From Oxyruncus cristatus (Eukaryota; Chordata; Aves; Passeriformes; Cotingidae): a stretch of DNA of 64,000 nt. The stretch spans positions 1,162,530-1,226,529 of the forward strand of contig VXAY01003846.1 in assembly GCA_013399855.1 (NCBI GenBank), given 5' to 3'. Below the pieces are notes generated by a model that ran no database searches, was not told the origin of the DNA, and saw only the letters and a list, made by a program, of their open reading frames with translations. The position numbers and the translations under genes were made by a program. Below are positions 51,490 to 62,990 of the stretch, piece after piece. Position 1 is the stretch's first letter, and each line of letters opens with the position of its first letter.

Positions 51490-51700
51490 AGTGTGGTCTT
51501 ATGATTAAGGAAATGACCTGATACTTAGGAGACCTAGATTTAAACTCTGTTGATGATTCTCTATTTATTTCTGCTGCAGAAAAACACTTAAGCATGTGCT
51601 ACAAATAAAGGACATGCTTAAGTGGTTTGCCGAGTCCCAGACTACAGACCTTGGGCAAACCACTTTGTCTCTCGGAGTCAGAATGGGAAATCTTTTATTC
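51490..51700 (+). mobile_element. MIR-like tRNA-SINE interrupted by an insertion
   Basis: The tRNA-derived head is at 51490-51555: 'gtgtggtcttatgattaagg', then 'aggagacctagatttaaact', corresponding to A box and B box of the family. The SINE body resumes at about 51645 with 'agaccttgggcaaaccactt' and 'tgtctctcggagtcagaatg'. In the family these two parts are about 35 bp apart; here they are about 95 bp apart. The extra sequence is the palindromic element described separately. It is strongly decayed and noncoding. Confidence 0.6.
51572..51640. repeat. Palindromic (MITE-like) insertion inside the SINE
   Basis: A perfect 13-bp inverted repeat, CACTTAAGCATGT at 51585-51597 and ACATGCTTAAGTG at 51612-51624, encloses a 14-base loop. 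The outer text 'aagtggtttgccgagtccc' resembles the AAGTGCTTTGCTGAATC end of a palindromic sauropsid repeat. Its position exactly fills the unexplained gap in the MIR-like SINE, which suggests a nested insertion. Confidence 0.55.
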
Positions 51701-52518
51701 AGCTTTGTGACCATTTTAATACTGATGTCATTGATTTTAATATGGTTGGTCATGATAGTAACCATTTGCCAACCTGAGGTTAGTACCTCTGTAAAAGAGG
51801 GTAATCAAATTTCCATGCCTTCCAGAAATGTTAGTTTATTACACACAGGTAAGTTTAAAAATCCCACTCATTGCAACTGCTTGAACACTTTTCACCAAAT
51901 TTCTGCGTAAGTGCTTTTGAGCAGATACAACATTTAATTGTCTTTTATTGTATTTTATTGAAAAGTTGTGTAAAAATAGCACATTACCACACTTAAGAAG
52001 AATGAACTGATATTTATATATAAATATACCCATTCTGTTTAATATAGGCCTACAGCATAATCAGAGACAGTATTCCCTGCTTGTCATCCTCTAATATCAC
52101 CAAGTCAATACACTTGACTTGTCTTCTCTATCAGAACAAAGCTTGGAAGAGGGCTTTTAAATGCAAAAGAAATAGCCTACATTACTATAATATTTGGGGG
52201 TTTGACCTACATCTCTTTTATCTTTTGTGTGTTTTTTTTTTTAATCACTGCCAGTAGTGCCAAACCAACTGCAATGTGCAAGATAAGCTAGTCTGAGCTT
52301 CTTCATGTTCCATAAACCATGGTATGTTCTTGATTAGGCAGTCTCTGAAATTGGAAAGTCACAGGGCCGTTGCACTTAAACGTCAAAAAAAAATTATTAA
52401 GAGAAGAATAGGAAATGTTGGAATCTGAATAAAAGACCTTAACATCACTTGGCCTAACCTTATATATTTCAGTAGAAATCAATGCAAAAGAAAAATAATT
52501 AACAAAGAAGCATGCATT
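51701..52518. other. AT-rich noncoding DNA
   Basis: Nothing recognised beyond short A and T runs (52386-52392, 52230-52241). Confidence 0.5.
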
Positions 52519-52590
52519 CATATATATAGATATAGATATGTATATATACATTTGTATACACACAGACACACACACACACACACACACACA
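52519..52590 (+). repeat. Compound (TA)n/(GATA)n/(CA)n microsatellite
   Basis: A tatata/gatata/tgtatata segment passes into tatacacacaga and then an uninterrupted CA dinucleotide array ending at 52590. On the minus strand this gives an artefactual Cys/Val frame. Confidence 0.93.
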
Positions 52591-52995
52591 TCTCATATTT
52601 GAGTTTAATCTTCCCCTATTTTAATCTCAAAACCAATGGGGAATGTTTAATTGCAGACTAGTCTTTCAAAACCATAACTAATTCCTTCAGCATAACCAAA
52701 ATAAAGGCTTTTCTCTCCCTCTACTGTTTCTGTTGGCCTACAGAAAGCAATTTTTGAATGCTGAAACTGTAAGAATAGAGTCGGTCATTAGTCTATCTAA
52801 TTAGATTCTTTGGTCAAGCACAGTAAACACTTGAGTGAACCTGGACAATTATGTCATAGCAGGGCTAGGAGTTTAAAAGACAGAAATACAAAGTGTCAAT
52901 CGTCATGGATATGTTTTTGTGGTAACCAAATTATTCTTGTGAACTTGACCCATTTCACTAAGCTTTTAAAAATGTTGATCGCAAGGCTGGTAATG

Positions 52996-53150
52996 AAATT
53001 TGTTCCACTATGTGCAGTCATGTGCAGCCCTTCAGCTCGAGTCAGCCAGGCTAGTGGGCTCCTTTGTCAGGCTAAGCTGCAGCTCTCTATTAACCCCCCA
53101 AACAGTGCTCAACATTACAGCTCTTAATTACATTTGTTCCACTTTGTGCA
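52996..53150 (+). repeat. Direct 21-bp repeat pair, 134 bp apart
   Basis: The 21-mers at 52996-53016 and 53130-53150 share the core tttgttccact and tgtgca and agree at 19 of 21 positions. Both lie in a non-simple, moderately GC-rich block, so composition does not explain the similarity. Confidence 0.8.
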
Positions 53151-55790
53151 ATTAGGCTCACTCCATGCACCCAGTCCACTGGCTCTCACATGGGACTCCA
53201 GAATATTGCAAGTTATGGATATTTGTCAGAAAGGTATGAAAATCATGGAATCCCAGACTGCCCTGAAAAACATGAGAAAACACCAGACCTCTATCACACA
53301 GTAACCAGCTCCACAGCATTCAGCAGCACGGGGTTTTGAGTGCAGAGAGAGAATAAAATGACCAAGGAGATATGTATATGTAGAGCAGAGGCTATGAGAG
53401 AAGGTAATAGGAATCATGGCTACCCCATGTGCTGGTATTCATCCTTTGCATTGATTGTAGGGAGACAAAACAATGTTAGCACATTTTTTTTGTACCAGCC
53501 AGATACCTACTTCATTAGAATCATTTGACTTTTACAAACATTTCTGTTATATGCCCTGCCTCTCTTTACTTAAGATACAATCTGCGTATTTAGATACATA
53601 TATCTAGAACGTCCAGTACAGCAGTCGTTCTTGGGGATCAAGAAATAAGTTTATTCTGTAAGCAAGTTGACATGGGGGTCAAATCAATTTCCAAGGATAC
53701 TGTGCCAAGGAAAGATGAGATATGCAGTCACCTTCTCTCTGTGTATCTGCCTGTGGTCTCTCTTAAAAATTAATTGAAATTTAGTATAGTAGCGTAGATC
53801 TCAACCCTGGTCAAAGTCCTTTTTTTTTTTTTTTGGAATAGGAGAGGAGACTATAGTCTAAGACTTGGTTATGCAAACCCTTAGAGCAGAAAATCCTGAA
53901 AAAAGGGAAAAAAAGGAATTTTAAAGTTAGTCATTGACCTGCTGTTACTATGAAGCCTGTGGGCAACTGCATTTCCACAGAGAAATTCTTTGTAAATGCT
54001 ATTGTTATGTATTGAAAGCTTTCTAGGGAAAAGTTACACGGACAGTCCGGTGTCTTCAGTCTAGTTGTGTCTGCTTATACCATGGCTGATCGTGCCATAT
54101 TTTACTTGCTGACATTTTGCCTAATGCAGCATGTAAAGTATAAAATAACACGTCTTAATCTAAAACCCAGGCAATACCTGTGAAAATCTTAAGTAAGATA
54201 AGTATAGGCATTCTTTGCATTCTCCTCTCTTAATTTCCGTGATTAAAACATCATTACCTAGATGCCCTTTCAATTTAAGAATTTAGATTTTTTTCCTAAT
54301 CACTGACAAAATACGTGAAACTTGGACCTCATCAAGTCAACACAAAATGACATTGAGAAAAGCATAAAGTATTTACCAGTTGTGATCCCACTTTTTTTTG
54401 TGGCAAAATTCCTTTGGTGGAAAATCAGACTTCAGTAAAGCAGTGCTTGCAGAAGTAATAACCTGTCACCAAAGCATATACTTTTGGTATTAAAAATAAT
54501 CAGTCTTGTTGAGGCTAACTAACAAGCTCCTCTGATGTCCCCCAGAGAATGAACCTTTATGCATGCATCATCCTATTGCTAGACAATTTTCAGAGCCAGT
54601 ACATGATACCTTTGAAGTCTAAGCCAGAATTAAATCTTAGAACATTTTTTTTCAGCTTTATCAAGGCTCTCTAATGCTTAATGATGTGTGCTGTAACTAC
54701 ACAAGGCTATTTTCTAAACTAATCTAAACAAATATGAACTTGCTTTAAAACTAGAGATCTGCAGAGAGAAACCACCAGTCCATGTTCATGGCAGAATGTT
54801 TTTTAGGTAAGACATGCATAACCCATTATTTTATTTGCATAAAATTCTTGTTTCCATCTTTTTCCTTTTAAAGAACAATTTAACAGGCAACAGTCCTCAA
54901 AAAACTGCGATGACATCTATTTTTGCAATAAAATCCCTTTCTGGTTATGTTTAAGTCTTTCAGATAACGCATGGGAAATATCCAGGAGGCTGAAATTTAA
55001 AACTTCACAGTAACTCCACTGTACTCAGAGGCCTCAGATATACATCTTATCAACTCTTAGAATAATTTAAGTTTGAATCCCTTCCAGAGCCTGAAAATTT
55101 TGCTATTCCTGGATTTATTTCTGTGGTGCCAGTGCGATATCTGTGCCTAGCATTTTTTTGAGTGTCGTGGGAATCTGTCCCACTCCACTGAAATGAAATG
55201 TGATGAGTACAGCCCTTCAGACACCCACTCATGTCTATAGATGAGGCAGATGGAAGTGGGGTAAATTTTTCCTAGACAAGAACAATGAAATGTAGTCTAA
55301 ACTGATGGGAATATAGTCAGCATAGTAATAAGGTTTTATAACTTCTAACCTGAAAGCCAATAACTTCCCTGCCACCTGCTCACAATGCACTAACCATTGG
55401 CAAGATCTACTCTCATGTATTAGGACAGAGGCATTGATGGATGAAAGTCTCTGCTTGATGCCTTTTTTATTTGCTCTCTTAAGTGAAGCCTTCCTTAGAA
55501 TATTTCTTCTTAGTTTCTCTTGTGTCAACTTTAAATTGGGCTGCTTATTTCTAAATACCCATTTTTAGAGATTCTACTTCTTGCCACTTTTGGTGCTCAT
55601 GCCCAAGCATGTCTGCTGTGCTGATGCCAGCTATCTGTCATCCATTTCATTGTTCTCACACCTTAAAACCTTGTATTCTCTGTGGATTCTGGTCTTTACT
55701 TACTGCTATCCTGTTTCTGTACTTACACTGCATGCAGCTTTTGCCTTAAGTATTTTAGGCACAAATTTTCCACCTAATTTAGTCATCCAG

Positions 55791-55811
55791 TATGAAATAT
55801 GAAATATGAAA
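55791..55811 (+). repeat. Three-copy 7-bp tandem repeat
   Basis: The unit tatgaaa occurs three times without change. Confidence 0.9.
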
Positions 55812-58401
55812 TCAGCCAAATTAGATCATAAACATTCCTGATGGCTATTTTAATGATTACACATCAAAGTAGAGCATTTGAAGAGAACGGTCTGAAAAGC
55901 AGTGACCTCTTGAGAAGAGCTGGAGAACACTATTACTTCTATTGATGAATGAGCATTTCCAAGTGTCTTTGGGCAAACCATTGTTGGACAGAGAAGACTG
56001 GGTAAGAATAATGAAATACTCCATTGGCTATGGACATCTTCCATTCCTTTCTGAAAGTGCCAGTGTGAGTGGAAAGAGAGAGGGATACTGCCAGCCAAAT
56101 CTATGTTAACAAGTGAAGGATGTATATTGGATTTCTTTTTTTTTAAATTTTATGGTTGTGACCAGGTGATTCTGTTCATATGTTATTCCATAATGAATAA
56201 ATAACAAATATAATATTTTCAAATGTGTATATAAATGCAGTATAATAATTTGATGTTTAGGAATCAACTGTAGTAATAAGTACAACAGCTTTGAGATGTC
56301 TCCCAGTTACCATGTTAATAATTTACATGGGGTGAACAAAAACACCAGTTTTCTCTCAACATTTCAGCCAATGAGAATTTTTCCAGTATTCAAGGTGTCT
56401 TTAGGTTCTTTACACCCAATTTTAGCACTGTAGCCCTCAGGCATTAGTATAAGCTTAACTGTATAAATATTTGTACAGATAGTAATGGAGGAAAACAAGT
56501 ACTTTCAGAGAGAGATTTGCCTAAATTATTTCAGGAAAAAATTTTGGAAAGGATTGAAACCACCCAAACTTGTATCATTAAGAAAGGCAGTTCCGCCTTG
56601 TTTTCGGGTTTTTGACATCCTCTTTTTCACCTTGCTGCATGTAACTATGGCTTACATCAGGGAATTGATCTGGATTACAGTAAACTAGTTTTTCACAGGC
56701 TTGTTTCAGTCTGAGTCAGTTGCCTTGCTTCCTAAAAACTGACAGTACTAGGAGACGGATTTACATCAGGAGTGAGCCACCCAAAAGGACTAACCTTAAA
56801 GAGTGATATTAGACACCTCAATTAGGACGAATTGCTGTCTGCATGCCACCTCACTACTGGGTTGCAGTCAGTTTGCCCAGCACAGGGTGCTTTAGATGGC
56901 AAACTTAAGCGAGGTTAATTCTACTTTGCAATAATCACCACACTGCACAGTTCTGCAGCCCCCACTTATCCTGAATCAAACAACTTGATCCTGCCCACTG
57001 CAATGCTCAGAGATGTGTGCATACTCTAACTGGTACCTTTTGGGAACCCTACAGTCCATTTCTTTAAATTTTGAAATCATGGAATTGTTTAGATTTACTT
57101 CTTATTGGGATCATAATCAAACAGACAATGGTCAGGAAAAAGAGTTCTATAGATTGGGCAAACATGTCCTTAGGCTAGAGTTACAGGTTAAGAAATGATC
57201 AGTAAGTTCTTCAGTTTCCAATGCCACAAATAATTAAGGACTATTCCACAAGAAGTTGTGTAAAACTAAAATTGTCACTACTTTACACCTTTCTATTACT
57301 GGGCTTACAAATGTCTGAAATATTGACAAATGGTAACGTCAAATGTATGGCTTGGAATGTTGCCTCTTTTAGGAGGAGTCAGGTAAACATTATGAAACCT
57401 TGTTTAGTCTGCATAGAATCCTGTTTCCCTGTGCATAGGAAGAATCAAGTAGAAAGAAAATATTTTTGATCCTTACTGTGAGTTCATTTCAGCTGTAAGC
57501 CAAAAGCTTGTATATTTTTATTTTCTCAGGACAATAATGTCATTGCTTCCACTGTGCTATCAGGTGTTTCCTTATTCCTAACTTTTCATATATCTATGCG
57601 CCAAGCCTTTCTTTTATTTTTGTGATAATTCTGCAACAATAATACCAGAGCAAATGCATATATTCACAATGTAGGTGGAAACAGTGATATTGTCTTAATT
57701 CCTTGGGTTTATAATGGACCATAACGTCTCTTTCTTCTTCAAAACTGAAAGCAGCTCATCTCAAGAACTTCAGGGAAGTGCATTCCAACCTAAATCAAGT
57801 CATAATAATAATGTCTCTCATGTATATAGAATTCTATACAACTTATTAAAACTTTTATGTAAATTATCAAATAAATGTATTACAAAGTTAATTAAAAACT
57901 GTAATATGCAGTAGAAAGGATAATTATGATGACAATTAAGTCTCACACAAACTACAAAATTTGGTAGTCTCTAATCTTTACAAGAAAGACAAAGATGAGT
58001 GATTAAAAAACCTATAAAAACACAAGAATTTTCATTCTCTAGTTCTTAAAGAATTATTGTGGTGTGCATTGTGGTAACTGATTCTTTTCTGAGAGTCCCT
58101 GATCCTGTAGTACTAGTTCTTATTTAAAAATTAAATATATTTCTAGACCTCATTATTGCACAGAAAATCCTGAAAAAGTTATTTGACTTCATTTGAATAC
58201 ATCAGGATCGTGAATTTTCTGCAAAGGAAGAAAGAAGGTTTTTTTGTAAATTTTCTGAATTTCCAAAGGTTCTCTATAAGTTTAGGTTTATTATACTGAA
58301 GTAATATGAATATTACTTTTGGTTTTTACCTTTAGAATATTAAAATCTTAATGCAGTCTTAGCCAACTCCATTTTTTGAGGCTGAGGGAACACAGAAGGA
58401 A

Positions 58402-59034
58402 AATCATAGGATCATCTAAAAATTTAGGTTATAGGGAGATTTTGGAGGCCATCTGGTCCAGCCTTCTGCTTGGATCAGGGTTAATCTCAAAATGGATCAT
58501 GTCGCCCAGGGACTTGTCCAACCAAGTTTTGAAAAATCTCCAAGGACAGTTTCCCACAGTTCTCGGACAACCTGTTCCAGGGCTTATTTGCTCTCTTTGT
58601 GCATTGTTTTTTTTAAGTCCAACTGTAATTTTCCTTCTGTAAATTGTGACTGTGTCTTCTTTCCTTTCACTGTCCACCCATGTGAAGCATCTGTCTGCAT
58701 TTTCTATGACTCTCCTTGAGGCAGACAGATATCCTCTCAGCCCTCAAACCCAGTTTCCTAAGCTTTACTTACATGTCAGGTACTCCAGCCCCCTCTAAGT
58801 CATGGTTTCCCTCCTCTGGAGTCTCCAGTTTCTAAGCGTCTTTTTTGCATTAGTAAGCCCCAAACTAGACTATGGACAAAACTGGACTAGGACTGAGCAG
58901 TGGGGGATAATCACTTCCCTGGAGCTGCTTGCCGTGCTCTGGTTACTGCAGCCGTCTGTGGTGAGCCTTCCTCACTCCAAGGAGCTCGGCTAACTCATGG
59001 GCAGCATGTTGTCTGCCACAACCCAGAGGTCTGC
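58402..59034 (-). mobile_element. Old CR1 LINE fragment (about 630 bp)
   Basis: Read on the plus strand it follows the reverse complement of a CR1 3' region. In order: 'aatcataggatcatc', 'gccatctggtccagcc', 'cccagggacttgtccaacca', 'gttttgaaaaatctccaagg', 'gacaacctgttccaggg', 'gggggataatcacttccct', 'gagcttgccgtgctc'-like text, and 'actcatgggcagcatgttgt'. Divergence is much higher than in the copies at 31504 and 34360, and several internal segments are lost or rearranged, so this is an older insertion. No reading frame survives. The 5' end of the fragment lies near 59034, inside the region corresponding to the C-terminal reverse transcriptase part. Confidence 0.85.
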
Positions 59035-59554
59035 TAGGGTTAAACTTACAGACAGACCAGATGAAACCCTTCAACAACAGGTGAACAGCACTTTTGCTTT
59101 TGCATGATTAAATAAGTTCAACTTAAAAAGCATTGAACTTTGATTGTGTCTAGCTTTTTAGGACAAATATACAATCTGATAAAAAGAGATCCTATTTGTC
59201 TTGGCTAAGGGGTGGTAAAATGCTTCTGATATCAGAGCAGCTATGCCAGGTCAGAATCTGACATGATATGCTGAATAACAAAGAGGGGGAAAAAAAAAGA
59301 TAATACATTATATATTAGAAAACATATACTGGAAACCATTATTCTGTGCTTGGAAAGCTTGGGGCATTTTTAAAAACGATGAATATCTCTGCTGTTTTCA
59401 AAGATGATTTAAACTGAAGTTCAGTTGCAAGCTGTAACTTGAGACTGTTGTGAGTTATACCACTATTTTATTATTCTTAATAGCATCAAGTGAATCCAGA
59501 GATATTTCATCCTGCAATTTTCTTCTGATATGAAAATGCATAATGTTAATCTTT
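59035..59554. other. AT-rich noncoding DNA
   Basis: Nothing recognised; an A run interrupts at 59289-59298. Confidence 0.5.
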
Positions 59555-59613
59555 GTAATACTTTATAAACTGACCATAAACCAATGTTTATGGTCAGTTA
59601 ATCATTGTATTAC
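59555..59613. repeat. Strong hairpin (14-bp perfect stem)
   Basis: AACTGACCATAAAC (59568-59581) and GTTTATGGTCAGTT (59586-59599) are exact reverse complements with a 4-base caat loop. Outside an internal loop of 6 and 7 bases the stem resumes with GTAATAC (59555-59561) and GTATTAC (59607-59613). The whole potential hairpin is 59 nt, of which 21 pairs are perfect. Confidence 0.9.
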
Positions 59614-60785
59614 TTTGCTTTAGGTAATTTAGTACATTACCATAATGTAGCAATCTACTTAATATAAATTTTAAAGTGAGCACAGTGCAAGTTGCAGGGC
59701 ATTAATATATTATGTCTTCTAACCAGAAATTCAGCAACATAGAAAAAGTTTGGAGGCAGATCAGATATTTTCTGCTTTGAGTGACTTAGTGTGTTGCCTA
59801 AGAAATGCTGTGATTTTCGGAAACTCACTACATTATTATTTATTATTATATTGTGCCTTATGGTTCATTGAGAAGCCCCAACAAGATTGGAGCAACTATT
59901 GCAATAATCACGATAGAAGAACATCATATGAGAAAGCCTTCTTGAACATCAGTCTGGATACATTGTAGCGTACTCTTTCCACCAACATTGAGGCATGTTA
60001 AATCCCACTGAATCCAGAGGAGATTTAAATGCTCTCATTAGTGGGAGTCCAAATGAAAAGCATTAGTGCTAAGACATGATGACATTATTGATTATATGAA
60101 ACAAATTAATACAGTGGGTGGAGGAGGATGGAAAATCATAAGAACTTGTGCTTTTGGAGTTAATTTCAGGATGATTTTTTAAACTTTCTGTATATTGTTA
60201 GATGGTGGGTTAAATATAAAAATAAATTGGTTACTAGTTACCACTAGTAACTTCCAGAAACTTCTGAGAGACAGCTGTGCTCCTGAGAGGACAGGTGAAA
60301 CAAAGGCAGACTCCAGGCAAACCAAGAGACCTTTCCAGTCCAGAAAAGATAGTCCTTTTAACATAACTTAAGAATTTCAATAGTAGTGACAGATATTTTT
60401 CATCAGGTGTTGCATGATTAAAGCTCTGCATGCATGCAGAGACTGCTGTCCCTCCTCCCTGAGAGAAGGAAAATATTGTTGGCAGAACACAGAGAACCTG
60501 GACACGGGGAAAATTACAATATTAAGATTAAGGTTTAATGATCTAAATAATCTGGGTTTGATTTCTATTCTAGATCACTATACTACCATTTTTGACTCTT
60601 TGACGCCAAACATTAGCTAAATGCTCAGCTTTAAAAAAGGACTGTATTATACATGGCAAGAACACTCTTCCCTATGTAGCTAATAAAAAATAGAATTTTT
60701 TGTTGCTGTTGTTAATTGCTCCTATAATTTTCTCTATACATAATCTGACACATAGTGTGCTCACAAGTCTGCATTTTAGCTTGAT
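59614..60785. other. AT-rich noncoding DNA
   Basis: No gene recognised. A second small palindrome, GTTACTAGT (60230-60238) and ACTAGTAAC (60243-60251) around a tacc spacer, lies here. Open frames stay at or below 72 codons. Confidence 0.5.
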
Positions 60786-60900
60786 GTAGCTGCATCACAT
60801 TTCAATCTGATGGAAATTCGCAGTTCATCGGCGAAGCTAAGCCTCTGCCGAAACGGAAACCGTTTGCAATGAAAGAGAAAGACATGGCAGGAAATGGCTG
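60786..60900. promoter_or_regulatory. Candidate regulatory element, CpG-retaining, two ISRE-like sites
   Basis: Six CpGs lie within 44 bases (60819-60862) in DNA that is otherwise almost CpG-free. Two exact matches to the IRF-binding pattern GAAANNGAAA are present on the plus strand: gaaacggaaacc at 60850-60861 and gaaagagaaaga at 60871-60882. Their starts are 21 bp apart, about two helical turns. The first overlaps a perfect inverted repeat AAACGG-aaa-CCGTTT (60851-60865). No transposon was recognised. Two plus-strand frames and one minus-strand frame stay open across it, so an unrecognised small exon is an alternative. Regulatory function is inference. Confidence 0.4.
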
Positions 60901-62079
60901 CAATCACTGATTGATACATGGAAGAGAATGAACTTTATGTATTGGGCTTAATTGTTGAAGACATGATACAACCTAAAGAATCATGCTTAATTATGAAGGA
61001 TAACACACTGGTATTAATTTAGTTATTAAAGAAATACCAATACTCCACATAGAAATAATTACTGCAGAGTTTTGACTGCTCTTGAGCCCTGAACAAAGCA
61101 AAGCATATTTTTGCATTGCCTTAAAGTAAACGAAGAGGCAAATTGTGGCTCAAAGAGACAATGATTCTCCTGGTTTTCCCTTTCAGTGACTGAGTTCTTA
61201 CATACTGGTGCAAGTAGGTCACACAGTGCAAGATTCCCTATTGTGGTTATTCTTTTTATTCACCCCTTACAGCTCCCCTGGGTATTAGCAATAAAGGAGC
61301 GTTTTATTCCTTTATTCTCTCTCCTATCCTGCATAGCCATGCAAACTGGGTCACAATTTGGACTATAATTTGTAACTCATCTGTGGATCCCTACAACACT
61401 TTGTAATCTACATACATTTAACCCGCCTGGAACTGTATAAACTTTGCAAGCATTTTATTTGGGAACAGGGAGAGAGCAGTGCAAAGAGAATAGATTTTTT
61501 TTTTTTTAAATCCCATAGGTGACCAAAAAACGTAAATGGCTTCATTATAATCATATTTACTGCATTTGTGTCACCACATAGCAACATCAACAGGGCTGAG
61601 ATAATCAGTATGATTTCATATTTTAATATAATGAGATTAAATTGAAGTTTAACCTCTGCTCTGATTTCCCAGATTCATCACATTTTCTCCTAGGCTATTT
61701 ACATTACTTTTGTAATACATTTTGCTATAAGTTACTATATGTATTGTGACTTTTAGGTTTATTTGAATGTAGTTTTTCTTCAGAATGGTTTCCAGATTTG
61801 ATTTTATTAATATGAAATAATATAGCTTCCTTAAGTGTTTACTGAAACAATAACAGTTTCGACAGACATTTAATTGTATATATATAATTGTCTCTGAAAG
61901 AGTTAAGTTATTGAAATTAGATTAATAAAAAACAAAAACTATGTTAAAAAAGTAAATGCTTAAATGGAAAATGTTTATTGTAGGCTAGTCACTGTTTTTT
62001 ACTTCTTATTTTTACTTTATGACAATCCCCTTCTTCCTCCTCTCAGCCAGGTCAGAAGTATTACTAAATGTCTGACAAT
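60901..62079. other. AT-rich noncoding DNA
   Basis: No gene or transposon recognised. A T run is at 61496-61508 and a (TA)n stretch near 61877-61888. Confidence 0.5.
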
Positions 62080-62167
62080 GGTACAATCCTACTGTTCTCA
62101 ACTGCATAAAAGAATTTGAATGTACAGAACTGCATTGTTGGGTCCTGGGAGTAGGATGAGCTAAATG
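62080..62167 (+). repeat. 88-bp direct repeat, copy A
   Basis: Aligns without gaps to 62903-62990 at 79 of 88 positions (seven transitions, two transversions). It is unique-looking sequence, not simple repeat, containing 'caatcctactgtt', 'ctgcataaaagaatttgaat' and 'tacagaactgca'. Similarity stops sharply on both sides. Confidence 0.93.
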
Positions 62168-62902
62168 GCATAAAAATAAAGATTTTGTGAGACTATTAAA
62201 CAGAAGTGCAAATGGAACAGGACATGAACCCTAACTTGAAATATGATTTTACATAGAGTCCAGTCATACAAAGAGTGGTAGTAGGAATAGTTCAAATATA
62301 TCACACACTCAAAGTCAAACAGGATGCCTTCAAAACCCACCATGAAAAGCCTATGTTGAACTCACTTTATCATTCTTTTGCCTCTTCCTCTCACAGATTC
62401 GTGTCAACATTACTGGAGACGTTGTTAGTCTTCAGCTGACAGGACTTGCACCAGGTTTTTCAAGAGGACCTGATTCCTTTCCTAGATTAATTGACCCATT
62501 TTACTGCTGCTTCTGGGCTGCTGGGCTTCCCAGGAGTGGCTGGGAAGCCACTGCTTTCTAATCTTTAATTCTTAGTGTGAAGCTTCAGGGTCTACCCACA
62601 GCAGGACATACTGAGAGCTAAGACAGGACTTAGCCGATGTGCTTTTGAAGATTGAAAATTTATCCCATGGACTTACGGTAACAAATCTGCTATTGACTGT
62701 TGTCAGATAAAGTCCCACAAGCCTGTGTAACTACAGAGCATGGAAATGGAATTGGTTGAAAAATATTTAAAACCCAAAACATATATAATTTGTTTAGAAA
62801 TAGTACAATTCCTCATGGGAGATGGAGATTTAACAACAGAATTTTTGGTTTAAAAAGAAATCCCTGGTTTTCAAGTGAAAGAATGAATCAGACTGAATCC
62901 AT
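62168..62902. other. Spacer between the two 88-bp copies
   Basis: No gene recognised in these 735 bases. The middle (62410-62660) is less AT-rich, with 'gctgctgggcttcccaggag' and a nearby partial inverted copy 'ggctgggaagcc'. No transposon family was recognised. Confidence 0.5.
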
Positions 62903-62990
62903 GGTGCAATCCTACTGTTATCATCTGCATAAAGGAATTTGAATATACAGAACTGCACTGTTGGGTTCTGGAAGTAGGATGAACTAAATG
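62903..62990 (+). repeat. 88-bp direct repeat, copy B
   Basis: Second copy of the 88-mer, same orientation, starting 823 bp after copy A; 79 of 88 identical with no indels. It overlaps short minus-strand open frames that appear in both copies only because of the duplication. Confidence 0.93.

Larger units (their letters stand above)
52591..58401. other. Noncoding DNA with a possible conserved block
   Basis: About 5.8 kb without a recognised gene. The stretch 52990-53200 is motif-rich and carries a repeated 21-mer (listed separately). A T run lies at 53820-53834 and a 7-bp triple repeat at 55791-55811. The part 56700-57000 is less AT-rich and could be a decayed repeat, but no family was recognised. 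Open frames reach 105 codons (52810-53127) without domains. Confidence 0.5.

Noticed and set aside
56700..57000. A less AT-rich block that might be a decayed transposon or conserved element.
   Set aside because: No terminal repeat, target-site duplication or family motif could be recognised.
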